A DNA stretch of 64,000 nt. Source: Mimachlamys varia (taxonomy: Eukaryota > Mollusca > Bivalvia > Pectinida > Pectinidae). The stretch's first letter is position 1. Every line of letters starts with the position of its first letter. Of this stretch, positions 23,801-36,408 are shown in pieces. The position numbers and the translations under genes were made by a program. The notes below the pieces were generated by a model. It saw only the letters and a program-made list of their open reading frames with translations. It was not told where the DNA came from and made no database searches. Location of the stretch: positions 8,427,282-8,491,281 of the forward strand of contig OX392536.1 of the NCBI GenBank assembly GCA_947623455.1, given 5' to 3'.

Positions 23801-26800
23801 TTTATTTTCCGTTGTCTCTATGATCTGATAAATATTTGGACATTTGTTATATATATACCATCAGCTACTGTGTTGTAGTTATATCTGTATGTAATGATCA
23901 GATTACATCATTTATAGGACGCTACATTCTTCCTTGTTGTAATAAAGTTTACATTTACATCTATACGAATATTTCTTTTACTACACAAAGTATTTGATCC
24001 ATTGATTTTTAAATCATTATAGTTGATCAGCAATCGTTACAATTATTAATGATATGATTTTTAATCTTTCCTTTTTTATTTCCTCCCTGGTTCCTGTGGC
24101 AATATCAATAGACGGTAAGTAATAATTTATTCCTTTTAGAAGTGATTCTTTACACTACATTAATTATACATTTCAATTGATGATGAAAACACATCTCACT
24201 TTCATATTTTTGATTAATCAATTGCATCAAATGTACTCAGAATAACAACGATAATATTCTTTATAAAATATTTTAATATACAACGGAGAGTCTTTAAAAA
24301 AAGAAAACGTGTTCATTTATTATGTGATGAAGTTTTTTATACCATACATTAAACAGTATGATTCACGAAAGAAAAAATAACATACATCAATAGCTTTCAA
24401 TTTCGCAAAACATGATAATGTCTTTCTTTTGTATCATTTCTAAATGATCATGGCATAAATGGTTATGTTTAATTAGTATAACAATTAATTATGCTGATAT
24501 GTATATGCTTTATTTCGTTTGTCTGGATAATCTGAACATTATTTGGAAATGTGTTATATATATAACTAGCCTATCCGATACATTGTTGTAGTTATATATG
24601 TATGTAATGATCATTTTGCATCATTTATAAGATGCTGCATTCTTCCTTGTTGCAATAAAGTTCACATTTCCATATATTAAACAGTGTGTGAATTGCAAGA
24701 CAAATAACCAATAATTATCAGATATATTAATCGCTTTCATTTCCGAAACCAAAATCAAATGTCTACTATTTGTATAATTTCTAAATGTTTTTTGTATCAA
24801 TTGTCCTATTTAGTCGGTATAACAATTATTTGATTTAATATATATATGGTTGATTTTCTTTTGTCTCTATGATCTGATTAATATTTGGACATTTGTTATA
24901 TATATACCATCAGCTACTGTGTTGTAGTTACATCTGTATGTAATGATCAGTTTACATCATTTATAGGCCGCTACATACTTCCTTGTTGTAATAAAGTTCA
25001 CATTTACATATATACGAATATTTCTTTTACTACACAAGGTATTTGATCCAATGATTTTTAAATCATTATAGTTGATCAGCAATTGTTACATTTATTAATG
25101 ATATGATTTTTAATCTTTCCTTTTTCATTTCCTCCCTTGTTCCTGTGGCAATATCAATAGACTGTAAGTAATAATTTATTCCTTTTAGAGTTGATTCTTT
25201 ACACTACATTAATTATACATTTCAATTGATGATGAAAACACATCTCACTTTTATATTTTTGATTAATCAATTGCATCAATTGAACTCAGAATAACAACGA
25301 TAATATTCTTTATAAAATATTTTAATATACAACGGAGAGTCTTTAAAAAAGAAAACGTGTTCATTTATTATGTGATGAAGTTTTTTATACCATACATTAA
25401 AAAGTAGGATTCACGAAAGAAAAAATAACATACATCAATAGCTTTCAATTTCGCAAAACATGATAATGTCTTTCTTTTGTATCATTTCTAAATGATCATG
25501 GCATAAATGGTTATATTTAATTAGTATAACAATTAATTATGCTGATATGTATATGCTTTATTTCGTTTGTCTGGATAATCTAAACATTATTTGGAAATGT
25601 GTTATATATATAACCAGCCTATCAGACACATTGTTGTAGTTATATATGTATGTAATGATCCTTTTGCATCATTTATAGGATGCTGCATACTTCGTTGTTG
25701 CAATAAAGTTAACATTTCCATATATTAAACAGTGTGTGAATTGCAAGACAAATAACCAATAATTATCAGATATATTAATCGCTTTCATTTCCGAAACCAA
25801 AATCAAATATCTACTATTTGTACCATTTCTAAATGTTCTTTGTATAAATGGTCTTGTTTAGTCGGTATAACAATTAATTGTGTCAATATATATATATGGT
25901 TTATTTTCCGTTGTCTCTATGATCTGATTAATATTTGGACATTTGTTATATACCATCAGCTACTGTTTTGTAGTTACATCTGTATGTAATGATCAGTTTA
26001 CATCATTTATAGGAAGCTACATTCTTCCTTGTTGTAATAAAGTTCACATTTACATCTATACGAACATTTCTTTTACTACACAAGGTATTTGATCCATTGA
26101 TTTTTAAATCATTATAGTTGATCAGCAATAGTTACAATTATTAATGATATGATGTTTAATCTTTCCTTTTTCATCTCCTCCCTGGTTCCTGTGGCAATAT
26201 CAATAGACTGTAAGTAATAATTTATTCCTTTTAGAAGTGATTCTTTACACTACATTAATTATACATTTCAATTGATGACGAAAACACATCTAACTGTAAT
26301 ATTTTTGATTAATCAATTGCATCAATTGTACTCAGAATAACAACGATAACATTCTTTATAAAATATTTTAATATACAACGGAGAGTCTTTAAAAAAAACA
26401 TGTCCATTTATTATGTGATGAAGTTTTTTATACCATACATTAAAAAGTATGATTCACGAAAGAAAAAATAAGATACATCAATAGGTTTCAATTTCGCAAA
26501 ACATGATAATGTCTTTCTTTTGTATCATTTCTAAATGATCATGGCATAAATGGTTATATTTAATTAGTATAACAATTAATTATGCTGATATGTATATGCT
26601 TTATTTCGTTTGTCTGGATAATCTAAACATTATTTGGAAATGTGTTATATATATAACCAGCCTATCAGATACATTGTTGTAGTTAAATATGTATGTAATG
26701 ATCATTTTGCATCATTTATAGGATGCTGCATACTTCGTTGTTGCAATAAAGTTCACATTTCCATATATTAAACAGTGTGTGAATTGCAAGACAAATAACC

Positions 26801-27649
26801 AATAATTATCAGATATATTAATCGCTTTCATTTCCGAAACCAAAATCAAATATCTACTATTTGTACCATTTCTAAATGTTCTTTGTGTAAATGGTCTTGT
26901 TTAGTCGGTATAACAATTAATTGTGTCAATATATATATATGGTTTATTTTCCGTAGTCTCTATGATCTGATTAATATTTGGACATTTGTTATATACCATC
27001 AGCTACTGTTTTGTAGTTACATCTGTATGTAATGATCAGTTTACATCATTTATAGGAAGCTACATTCTTCCTTGTTGTAATAAAGTTCACATTTACATCT
27101 ATACGAACATTTCTTTTACTACACAAGGTATTTGATCCATTGATTTTTAAATCATTATAGTTGATCAGCAATAGTTACAATTATTAATGATATGATGTTT
27201 AATCTTTCCTTTTTCATCTCCTCCCTGGTTCCTGTGGCAATATCAATAGACTGTAAGTAATAATTTATTCCTTTTAGAAGTGATTCTTTACACTACATTA
27301 ATTATACATTTCAATTGATGACGAAAACACATCTAACTGTAATATTTTTGATTAATCAATTGCATCAATTGTACTCAGAATAACAACGATAACATTCTTT
27401 ATAAAATATTTTAATATACAACGGAGAGTCTTTAAAAAAAACATGTCCAATTATTATGTGATGAAGTTTTTTATACCATACATTTAACAGTATGATTCAC
27501 GAAAGAAAAAAAACATACATCAATAGGTTTCAATTTCGCAAAACATGATAATGTCTTTCTTTTGTATCATTTCTAAATGATCATGGCATAAATGGTTATA
27601 TTTAATTAGTATAACAATTAATTATGCTGATATATATATGCTTTATTTC

Positions 27650-30600
27650 GTTTGTCTGGATAATCTGAACATTATTTGGAAATGTGTTATGTATATAACC
27701 AGCCTATCCGATACATTGTTGTAGTTATATATGTATGTAATGATCATTTTGCATCATTTATAGGATGCTGCATACTTCGTTGTTGCAATAAAGTTCACAT
27801 TTCCATGTATTAAACAGTGTGTGGATTTCAAGACAAATAACCAATAATTATCAGATATATTAATCGCTTTCATTTCCGAAACCAAAATCAAATATCTACT
27901 ATTTGTATCATTTCTAAATGTTCTTTGTATAAATTGTCTTGTTTAGTCGGTATAACAATTAATTGTGTCAATATAATTATATGGTTTATTTTCCGTTGTC
28001 TCTATGATCTGATTAATATTTGGACATTTGTTATATATATACCATCAGCTACTGTTTTGTAGTTATATCTGTATGTAATGATCAGTTTACATCATTTATA
28101 GGAAGCTACATACTTCCTTGTTGTAATAAAGTTTACATTTACATCTATACGAATATTTCTTTTACTACACAAAGTATTTGATCCATTGATTTTTAAATCA
28201 TTATAGTTGATCAGCAATTGTAACATTTATTAATGATATGATGTTTAATCTTTCCTTTTACATCTCCTCCCTGGTTCCTGTGGCAATATCAATAGACCGT
28301 AAGTAATCATTTATTCTTTTTAGAAGTGATTTTTACACTACATTAATTATACATTTCAATTGAAGTTGAAACACATCTCATTTTCATATTTTTGATTAAT
28401 ACAATTGTATCAATTGCACTCAGGTTTACAACCATAATGTTCTTTATAAAATATTTTAATAGCTAACGGAGGGTCTTTAAAAAAAAAACATGCTCAGTTA
28501 TGATGAGATTAAGTTATTTTATACCATACATTAAAAACAATTAAACAGTACCTACACGAAAGAAAAAAATATTGACAATTATAACATACATCAATAGCTT
28601 TCAATTTCACAAAAAAAATGATATTGTCTTCCTTTGTATTATTTCTGAATGTTCATAGCTTCAATGGTCTTATTTAATAAGTATAAGAATTAATTGTGTT
28701 GATATTTATATAGTTTATCTTGCTTTGTCCCGATTATCTTATCATTATTTGGACATTTGTTATTTAAATGACCAGCCTATCAGCTACTGTGTTGTAGTTA
28801 TATATGTATGTAATGATCATTTTACATCATTTATAGGATACTGCATACTTTTTCTTTCAATAAAGTTCACATTTACGGACATTTTGTTTGCTGCACAATG
28901 AATTTGATCTTATGATTTTTAAATAATTAAAGTTAATATCAGCAATTGTTACAATTATTAATGATATGATGTTTATTCTTTCCTTTTTTATCACATCTTT
29001 GGTTCCTGTGGATATACCAATAGCTGGTAAGTAATAATTTATTATTTTTAGAAGTGATTGTTTTCAATACATTAATTATACATTTCAATTGATGTTGAAA
29101 ACACATCTCACTTCAATATTATTGATTAAAACAATTGTATCTATTGTACTCAGAATAACAACGATAACATTCTTGATAAAACATTTTAATATCCAACGGA
29201 GAGTCTTTAAAAAAGAAAACATGTTAATTTATTATGTGATGAAGTTTTTTATACCATACATTAAACAGTTTGCTTCACGAAGGAAAAAGTTATAAACAAC
29301 TATAATATGCATCAGTAGCTTTCAATTTCGCAAAACATGATAATGTCTATCTTTTGTATCATTTCTAAATGTTCATGGCATAAATGATTATGTTTATCCA
29401 GTATAAAAATTAATTATGCTGATATGTATATGCTTTATTTCGTTTGTCTGGATAATCTGAACATTATTTGGAAATGTGTTATGTATATAACCAGCCTATC
29501 CGATACATTGTTGTAGTTATATATGTATGTAATGATCATTTTGCATCATTTATAGGATGCTGCATACTTCGTTGTTGCAATAAAGTTCACATTTCCATGT
29601 ATTAAACAGTGTGTGAATTTCAAGACAAATAACCAATAATTATCAGATATATTAATCGCTTTCATTTCCGAAACCAAAATCAAATATCTACTATTTGTAT
29701 CATTTCTAAATGTTCTTTGTATAAATTGTCTTGTTTAGTCGGTATAACAATTAATTGTGTCAATATAATTATATGGTTTATTTTCCGTTGTCTCTATGAT
29801 CTGATTAATATTTGGACATTTGTTATATATATACCATCAGCTACTGTGTTGTAGTTATATCTGTATGTAATGATCAGATTACATCATTTATAGGAAGCTA
29901 CATACTTCCTTGTTGTAATAAAGTTTACATTTACATCTATACGAATATTTCTTTTACTACACAAAGTATTTGATCCATTGATTTTTAAATCATTATAGTT
30001 GATCAGCAATTGTAACATTTATTAATGATATGATGTTTAATCTTTCCTTTTACATCTCCTCCCTGGTTCCTGTGGCAATATCAATAGACCGTAAGTAATC
30101 ATTTATTCTTTTTAGAAGTGATTTTTACACTACATTAATTATACATTTCAATTGAAGTTGAAACACATCTCATTTTCATATTTTTGATTAATACAATTGT
30201 ATCAATTGCACTCAGGTTTACAACCATAATGTTCTTTATAAAATATTTTAATAGCTAACGGAGAGTCTTTAAAAAAAAATGCTCAGTTATGATGAGATTA
30301 AGTTATTTTATACCATACATTAAAAACAATTAAACAGTACCTACACGAAAGAAAAAAATATTGACAATTATAACATACATCAATAGCTTTCAATTTCACA
30401 AAAAAAATGATATTGTCTTCCTTTGTATTATTTCTGAATGTTCATAGCTTCAATGGTCTTATTTAATAAGTATAAGAATTAATTGTGTTGATATTTATAT
30501 AGTTTATCTTGCTTTGTCCCGATTATCTTATCATTATTTGGACATTTGTTATTTAAATGACCAGCCTATCAGCTACTGTGTTGTAGTTATATATGTATGT

Positions 30601-31155
30601 AATGATCATTTTACATCATTTATAGGATACTGCATACTTTTTCTTTCAATAAAGTTCACATTTACGGACATTTTGTTTGCTGCACAATGAGTTTGATCTT
30701 ATGATTTTTAAATAATTAAAGTTAATATCAGCAATTGTTACAATTATTAATGATATGATGTTTATTCTTTCCTTTTTTATCACATCTTTGGTTCCTGTGG
30801 ATATACCAATAGCTGGTAAGTAATAATTTATTATTTTTAGAAGTGATTGTTTTCAATACATTAATTATACATTTCAATTGATGTTGAAAACACATCTCAC
30901 TTCAATATTATTGATTAAAACAATTGTATCTATTGTACTCAGAATAACAACGATAACATTCTTGATAAAACATTTTAATATCCAACGGAGAGTCTTTAAA
31001 AAAGAAAACATGTTAATTTATTATGTGATGAAGTTTTTTATACCATACATTAAACAGTTTGCTTCACGAAGGAAAAAGTTATAAACAACTATAATATGCA
31101 TCAGTAGCTTTCAATTTCGCAAAACATGATAATGTCTATCTTTTGTATCATTTCA
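27650..31155 (+). repeat. Near-identical 1.79-kb tandem duplication inside the array
   Basis: The segments about 27,650-29,440 and 29,440-31,155 align almost base for base (markers 28,271 and 30,063, offset 1,792; about 28,999 and 30,788, offset 1,789). Differences I saw include the length of an A run near 28,490/30,270 and AATTTG against AGTTTG near 28,903. Identity breaks off after about 31,155. This is the youngest event in the array. Confidence 0.93.
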
Positions 31156-32588
31156 AAATATTCATGGCATAAATGATTATGTTTATCAAGTATAACAATT
31201 AATTATGTTGATATGTATATGCTTTATTTTCGTTTGTCTCAATAATCTAAACATTATTTAGAAATGTGTTATATATATAACCAGCCTATCAGATACTGTG
31301 GTGTAGTGATATATGTATGTAATGATCATTTCACATCATTTATAGGATACTGCATACTTTCTTGTTGCAATAAAGTTCACATTCACCGACATTTCGTTTG
31401 CTGTACAATGGATTTGATCCCAGGATTTTTAGATCAATAAAGTTAATGAAAAATTGTAACAATTATTAATGATATGATGTTTATTCTTTCCTTTTTCATC
31501 TACTCTCTGGTTCCTGTGGATATACCAATAGTTTGTAAGTTATAAATGTGTTCTTCGTTTTAGTGAATATTTACACTAAACTAACTATGCATTTGAATTG
31601 ATGTTGAAAGCATAGCTAACTTAAATATTTGAGATGGATATAATTGTGGCAAACATAAAAGTTTTCACAACGACAACATTCTTAAGGTGTCAATTTAGAA
31701 TAGCCAACGCTCAATCTCTAAAAACAAATAATATATTTTTATTATGTAATAATGTGCTGTTAAACTATATATTAAACAGTGTGTGAATTGCAAGACACGT
31801 AACGAATAATTAACATACATATTAATCGCTTTCATTTCCGAAACCAAAATCAAATGTCTACTATGTATCATTTCTAAATGTTCTTTGTATATAGTGTCTT
31901 GTTTAGTCGGTATAACAATTAATTGTGTCAATATATATACGGTTTATTTTCCTTTGTCTCTTTGATCTGATCAATATTTGGACATTTGTTATATATATAT
32001 ACCATCAGCTACTGTGTTGTAATTATATCTGTATGCAATGATCAGTTTACATCATTTATAGGACGCTATATACTTCCTTGTTGTAATAAAGTTCACATTT
32101 ACATCTATACGAACATTTCTTTCCTTCACTATGTATTTGATCGATTGATTTTTAGATCATTATAATTGATCAGCACATGTAACATTTATTAATGATATGA
32201 TGTTTAATCTTTCCTTTTTCATCTCCTCCCTGGTTCCTGTGGCAATATCAATAGACCGTAAGTAATCATTTATTCTTTTTAGAAGTGATATTTACACTAC
32301 ATTAATTATACATTTCAATTGATGTTGAAAACACATCTCACTTTAATATTTTTGATTAATACATTTGTCATACCTAGGAATAGTGCCTGTGCTACTCGGG
32401 CCGCGTGTCTGCTATCAGGTCTGCGTTGACTTTGACTTTGTGGTTCGTTTGATCGCCGTGTTACGGGTGCTGATATCTTGACTGCTATTTTATCATTTTG
32501 GTCCAAAGTGTTCTCCATTTAAATACAGAGAGAATTATAATGAACTCATTAAACCATCATGACGTTCAGAATTGAAAGCTTGTAAATA

Positions 32589-33210
32589 TTTTAACTCACA
32601 TACCCGCAGGGCAAATGAAATCATGCAAAGGCGCAGCGTCCAATGTCCGCCGTCTTTCCGTCTACTTATCAATTCCGTATGTATAGTAGTTCTGACTCCA
32701 AAGGGCTTGAGGGACGGTCCCCAATAATGGGAAATATCGCAATCTCTTAAAAATCCCTATTTCATTTATTTTTTAATGAAAAGATTTGTCCTATATTCTA
32801 TGTGAACCCACCTTTGATGAAGGGAAAGTTATTCCGTATAAATGTCTCACATTTGTAGTCCATATCTGGTATGAAATTTCCTTAGATGAAAGAAAACCAA
32901 ATTTGTTTGAGGCAGGCCTTCCAGTGGCAAGAGGGAGGAGGCTAAATAGGGAAAATATTCAAAAATCCTTCTTCTTATGAGGGAATGACTGGATATTGGG
33001 TCCAAAACATCCTGTGATGGGGATTCAATTTTGGTATGAATAGTGGATCTGACTCCCTCCCCTTGCAACTGAGGGGAGTGGTCCCCTGATTGAAACTTAT
33101 TATCTTTTTATGATTTTCTGAAGGAATGGCAGGAATATGTCTAAATTTCTCCCTGACAGAATTGAAACAACTGCTTTCAGGTGAGCAATTAACGCCCTCA
33201 AGGCCTCTTG
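32589..33210. mobile_element. Decayed copy of the AGCTCACC / GGGCCTCTTG element
   Basis: Left end TTTTAACTCAC with GCGCAGCGTCC and CCGCCGTCTTTCCGTC; right end TTTCAGGTGAGC followed by CCCTCAAGGCCTCTTG. Same architecture as 3,011-5,770 but without internal tandem arrays. It sits in intron 1, ending 113 bp before the Roc exon. Weak frames inside it are not genes. Confidence 0.7.
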
Positions 33211-33323
33211 TTCCTTTTAACCGTTCATATGGGGTTTGTTTTCTACCTTTTCTATCGACTTTTAGTTTCAAATTTGCTGTACCCTCTACTGAAATGTGTT
33301 GATCTTTATGTTTTTTGTTCTAG

Positions 33324-33635
33324 GTGAAATAAAAACATATTTGGCAGTGTTCAATGGGCCCCAGGAGTTTTATCGACACGTACGCGTTGTTTTTACCGGC
33401 AAAGAAGGAGCCGGAAAGACAACAGTTTGTCGACGATTGCAGAATAAGTATGTGAACCTTAAGTTGCGCAAACCAACAATAGGAGCCATTTTACACCCGC
33501 ACTGGTTCTCCGTAGACCAGCATCGTAACTCCTGGAGTCATAAAGATGATAGGTCATCTAGGGACGTACTAAAAACACGTTTGGGTGCATTTTTTGTGAG
33601 ATTAAGGACAACAGAAGAGCGCCGTTCACAAAGAG
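33324..33635 (+). CDS. Exon 2: Roc GTPase domain, P-loop half
   Basis: This exon encodes residues 6-109 of the model. The acceptor is TTTTTTGTTCTAG and the donor AGAG|GTAATG. It begins the Roc (Ras of complex proteins) GTPase domain. The G1/Walker A motif GKEGAGKT is plain at residues 31-38, preceded by a beta strand (VRVVF) and followed by a helix (VCRRL). It should bind the phosphates and magnesium of GTP. A downstream basic stretch carries the candidate switch I region, but I cannot name its threonine with certainty. It joins exon 3 in phase 1. The domain family is clear; the exact ligand and activity are inferred. Intron 2 is only 130 bp, in contrast to the giant introns on either side of the Roc exons. 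Confidence 0.88.
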
Positions 33636-33765
33636 GTAATGTTATTTTCAAGGTATTTAACATCAAAGGTAATGGCTACCTTATATGTATATAGGAAATC
33701 GTTCAATAATCTTAATATAATAACTTTTTTAAAACGTCAATCTTACATTTTATTATACATTGCAG

Positions 33766-34023
33766 TTAGATTACAAGACACCACAGAAGAACATGAAAAG
33801 TATGTGCCGAAAAGTCTAGAACCAACCATTCAAAGATTAGACGAAGTCAATGCTGTCCGAGATGATTCACGTCAAGCCGACCCTGATGTGGCGTTCATAT
33901 CGCTCTGGGACATGGGGGGTCACACCTCCTTTCAAGCCTCACACAATGTGTTTGTTTCCTCTCACGGCGTGTACCTTGTTGTGTTTAGGTTGCCTGAATT
34001 CCTCAACGACAGAATGGAAACAT
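33766..34023 (+). CDS. Exon 3: Roc GTPase domain, G3 / switch II
   Basis: Residues 110-195 of the model, between acceptor ACATTGCAG and donor ACAT|GTAAGT. It holds the G3 motif WDMGGH at residues 157-162, the DxxG element that senses the gamma phosphate, with a hydrophobic strand (VAFISL) just before it and a second strand (GVYLVVFRL) after the switch. The order strand, DxxGG, then a strand ending in a phenylalanine-rich turn is typical of Roc domains. The first part is acidic and likely a surface loop between G1 and G3. It joins exon 2 to give Val and exon 4 to give Tyr, both in phase 1. No stop or frameshift is present. Confidence 0.9.
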
Positions 34024-34889
34024 GTAAGTAAATTTACATCATGTATTTTTTCTTTATGTTAAGTAAAATTTATATAGAAATTGTGTAATTTCATAAGATA
34101 GATATGACTTGTTATTTAATTCGCTTTGGCATAGACACTTAGAGCAATCTAAGATACTTTGTAGAAAATCTGTATTAGTATTACTGTTCTATTATAATTA
34201 CTTGAAAAAACAATCTTTGTTTTTATTCATTTAGGTGTAAAGTATAGACCTCTTAATTTCGTTTTATTAAGCTACAGCTTAAGGATGGGATTAATGCATT
34301 TAAAACAGTCAGAAGTCGGGAACGTCATGCTACATATTAGTTGCAAAAACGCTTCATCTGAAGATACTTATAGTATAAAATACTTTAACTTTCCCTTACA
34401 TGATACTTACATGAATTCATGTTGTCTTATTGGTTACACCATTGTTGTGTAGGGTGCAAACATGACATACACATAATTCGTTAATATGATGTTTATTTGC
34501 TATAACAGATAAAACTTATAAATAAAAATAGCAAATATAATCAATCACACTTTGCTCACATTATGAAATAATAGACATATTACACTGACGAAATATAATG
34601 AACAGCTTAAAATAATCTTGTTCAACTTACTACAAAATACTTACTAGGAACACCCAGAGAAAGTTGGCGACTGGATCATTCTCCTGATAGTTATGTGTGT
34701 CACCATCGAGAGATTAATTCAGCATATTAATGGGATCAAAGGTTTTCAAACTTTTAGAAGCCGGAAACATCAATCGTATTATCTCTATTGTTTATTTACA
34801 GGTGTTGGTGGCAAACTCGATTCTATCGAAGATTCTAATGCATGTAGTCTTAAGCACTTTAAATTTATCTTACATATTAAGTTATTGGT
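34024..34889. other. Intron 3, first part
   Basis: AT-rich intron sequence without a supported feature. Confidence 0.5.
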
Positions 34890-35179
34890 TTTCTACCACA
34901 ATACCCCGTGTTATTCCACTCTCAGACCATTGTATAAACGTGCTTACTGTTGGATAAATATATGTGATATACCACTAGTGGAAAATGACCTTCCGGAGTT
35001 TTGATTGTTTGAGAAGTTGAACTTTGACCGGAAATCACGGTTGTTGACGTCGTCATCGATTGTTGACGACGTCACAACCTGACGGAAATTTATGCGAGAT
35101 GAAGCGTTTTCGCGCAAATAGTCCACAGTTCACTCCAAAATTCAACACTGACACTGCCGATTTAGTATTGTGGTAGAAA
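34890..35179 (+). mobile_element. MITE-like element with 15-bp terminal inverted repeats
   Basis: The left end TTTCTACCACAATAC (34,890-34,904) is the exact inverse of GTATTGTGGTAGAAA (35,165-35,179). The 290-bp interior has ACCACTAGTGGAA and several TTGTTGACGTCG / GACGTC motifs resembling cAMP-response half sites. No coding capacity. A truncated copy lies at 6,402-6,648. It sits in intron 3 of the gene. Confidence 0.85.
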
Positions 35180-36274
35180 CAGGTCACACGACTCGTGTCT
35201 ATTGTAAGGCTCGTGTCTATTGTAACTTTAAAAAAATAATTAACTCGTGTGAAATAAATTCCATATCCAACAACCACTCGCTGTGTAACCTCTATATATC
35301 AAATGCAAACACAGGATTTAGAGGAAATATTTTTTTCAATTACTAATTGAGTCTGCATTAAGATGAAAAGTGCGATACATACATATACTGTAATTGGTTC
35401 ATATAGAACATTTTCCATGAAGTCGACGTGATAATGATTTATAACCTAATCGTAATAGTGTAGTCAAATCAAATTTCTCTCTGACACTTCACATGTACAT
35501 ACCCGTATTTGGGAAACATAAACCTTAGACAGGTAACAAGTACTGTTTTTTCTGAAACGTCATTAACCTATGGCGTCTTCACCGTATGCAGTGTAACACG
35601 TATAACGTCATCACTTTCGTCACACACTGCATCTGTCATCGGTAAACACTGCAGGAACAAAATCGGTGATAAACACTATTATAAAGAACACTGTTTAACT
35701 GTCAAAAAGCCTAGTCGATTCGGAGAGGGTGATGTTCAACTTATACCATTATCGATAATGTCTACTTGTTAAAAGTTATGATCTACCTGGTTATTTCCGA
35801 ATTATGACCAGCATGTGTAAACACTGGTGGTCAAATGGTTTTTAATATTTTAAACATAATATTGGTGTACATACAAAATCATGTACTTATGTAATACTGG
35901 TAAACAAGGCTGTAAAAATGATTGATTTTTGTTGGGCTTTAATTTCGTGGATTTCTTTCTCGTTATGACATGAATTCAAAGATAAATATATATTATTCTA
36001 AATATGTGTGTTAGTTCATGGACATCTGATTTCGTTGATTAAATTGTACCAACGAAATAAACTAAAATGAAACACGACGAAAATAAATAAGTTTACAGTA
36101 CTCTTTAAGTTTGTATCCACTTGTATTATAAAAGTACATTAACAGGTATCACATTGACACAGTATGTCACCTTTCCCTCTGAGATATAGTATTACATATG
36201 ATAGAGAGATATACATCCAATGACTATGTGTAATAATCGTGCTTTACGTAATGAGTTCCGCTTTCTGTGTACAG
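35180..36274. other. Intron 3, second part
   Basis: Contains a short direct repeat (ACTCGTGTCTATTGTAA and GCTCGTGTCTATTGTAA near 35,192 and 35,209). No exon candidate until the acceptor CTTTCTGTGTACAG. Confidence 0.5.
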
Positions 36275-36408
36275 ATAGACTAAAGAAGTGGATACGGATG
36301 ATTGGAACGTATTCTTCAGGAGAACTGAATACGGCAAGGATGATGACCCATCATCCGCCATTGATATTCATCGGAACCTTTCTTGATGAATTAAAGAAAA
36401 AGTACAAA
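36275..36408 (+). CDS. Exon 4: Roc GTPase domain, G4 strand
   Basis: Residues 196-240, between acceptor CTTTCTGTGTACAG and donor ACAAA|GTGAGT. It encodes a helix with basic residues followed by PPLIFIGTFLDEL (residues 223-235). This is the strand and guanine-recognition motif of the Roc domain, where relatives usually have GTHLD; here His is replaced by Phe while the Asp that reads the guanine base is kept (Asp 233). The exon ends in phase 0 after a lysine-rich helix. It is followed by the 15.7-kb intron filled with nested transposons. Joining it to exon 5 restores a normal Roc-to-COR transition, so I treat the intron as real and not as a gene boundary. Confidence 0.85.

Larger units (their letters stand above)
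14740..32365 (+). repeat. 17.6-kb intronic tandem array of about 720-1,050-bp units
   Basis: The marker CTGGTTCCTGTGG (or a close variant) occurs 18 times: 15,767, 17,169, 17,813, 18,864, 19,912, 20,954, 22,000, 23,041, 24,087, 25,136, 26,182, 27,225, 28,271, about 28,999, 30,063, about 30,788, 31,507 and 32,230. The ten steps from 17,813 to 28,271 are 1,041-1,051 bp. Later steps include about 720 bp. The long unit contains the GGATGCTGCAT..CAATAAAG and GGACGCTACAT..AATAAAG segments in turn and looks like a 720-bp unit plus a partial second one. Outer units (before 17,800 and after 31,100) are the most diverged, as expected of an array that grows from the middle. No unit codes for protein. 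Confidence 0.96.

Noticed and set aside
29089..31084. Two identical 68-codon frames
   Set aside because: They are the same non-coding array segment duplicated; the frame spans splice-like and AT-rich sequence shared with units that have stops.
14740..32365. CAATAAAG sites in each array unit as real polyadenylation signals
   Set aside because: They recur with the repeat and there is no upstream coding exon in the units; AT-rich repeats give this hexamer often.
32786..33271. Overlapping frames of 64-98 codons on both strands
   Set aside because: They lie in a decayed copy of a non-coding dispersed element.
34693..35277. Frames of 60-103 codons on both strands
   Set aside because: They run through intron 3 and the MITE; the flanking Roc exons are in other frames.
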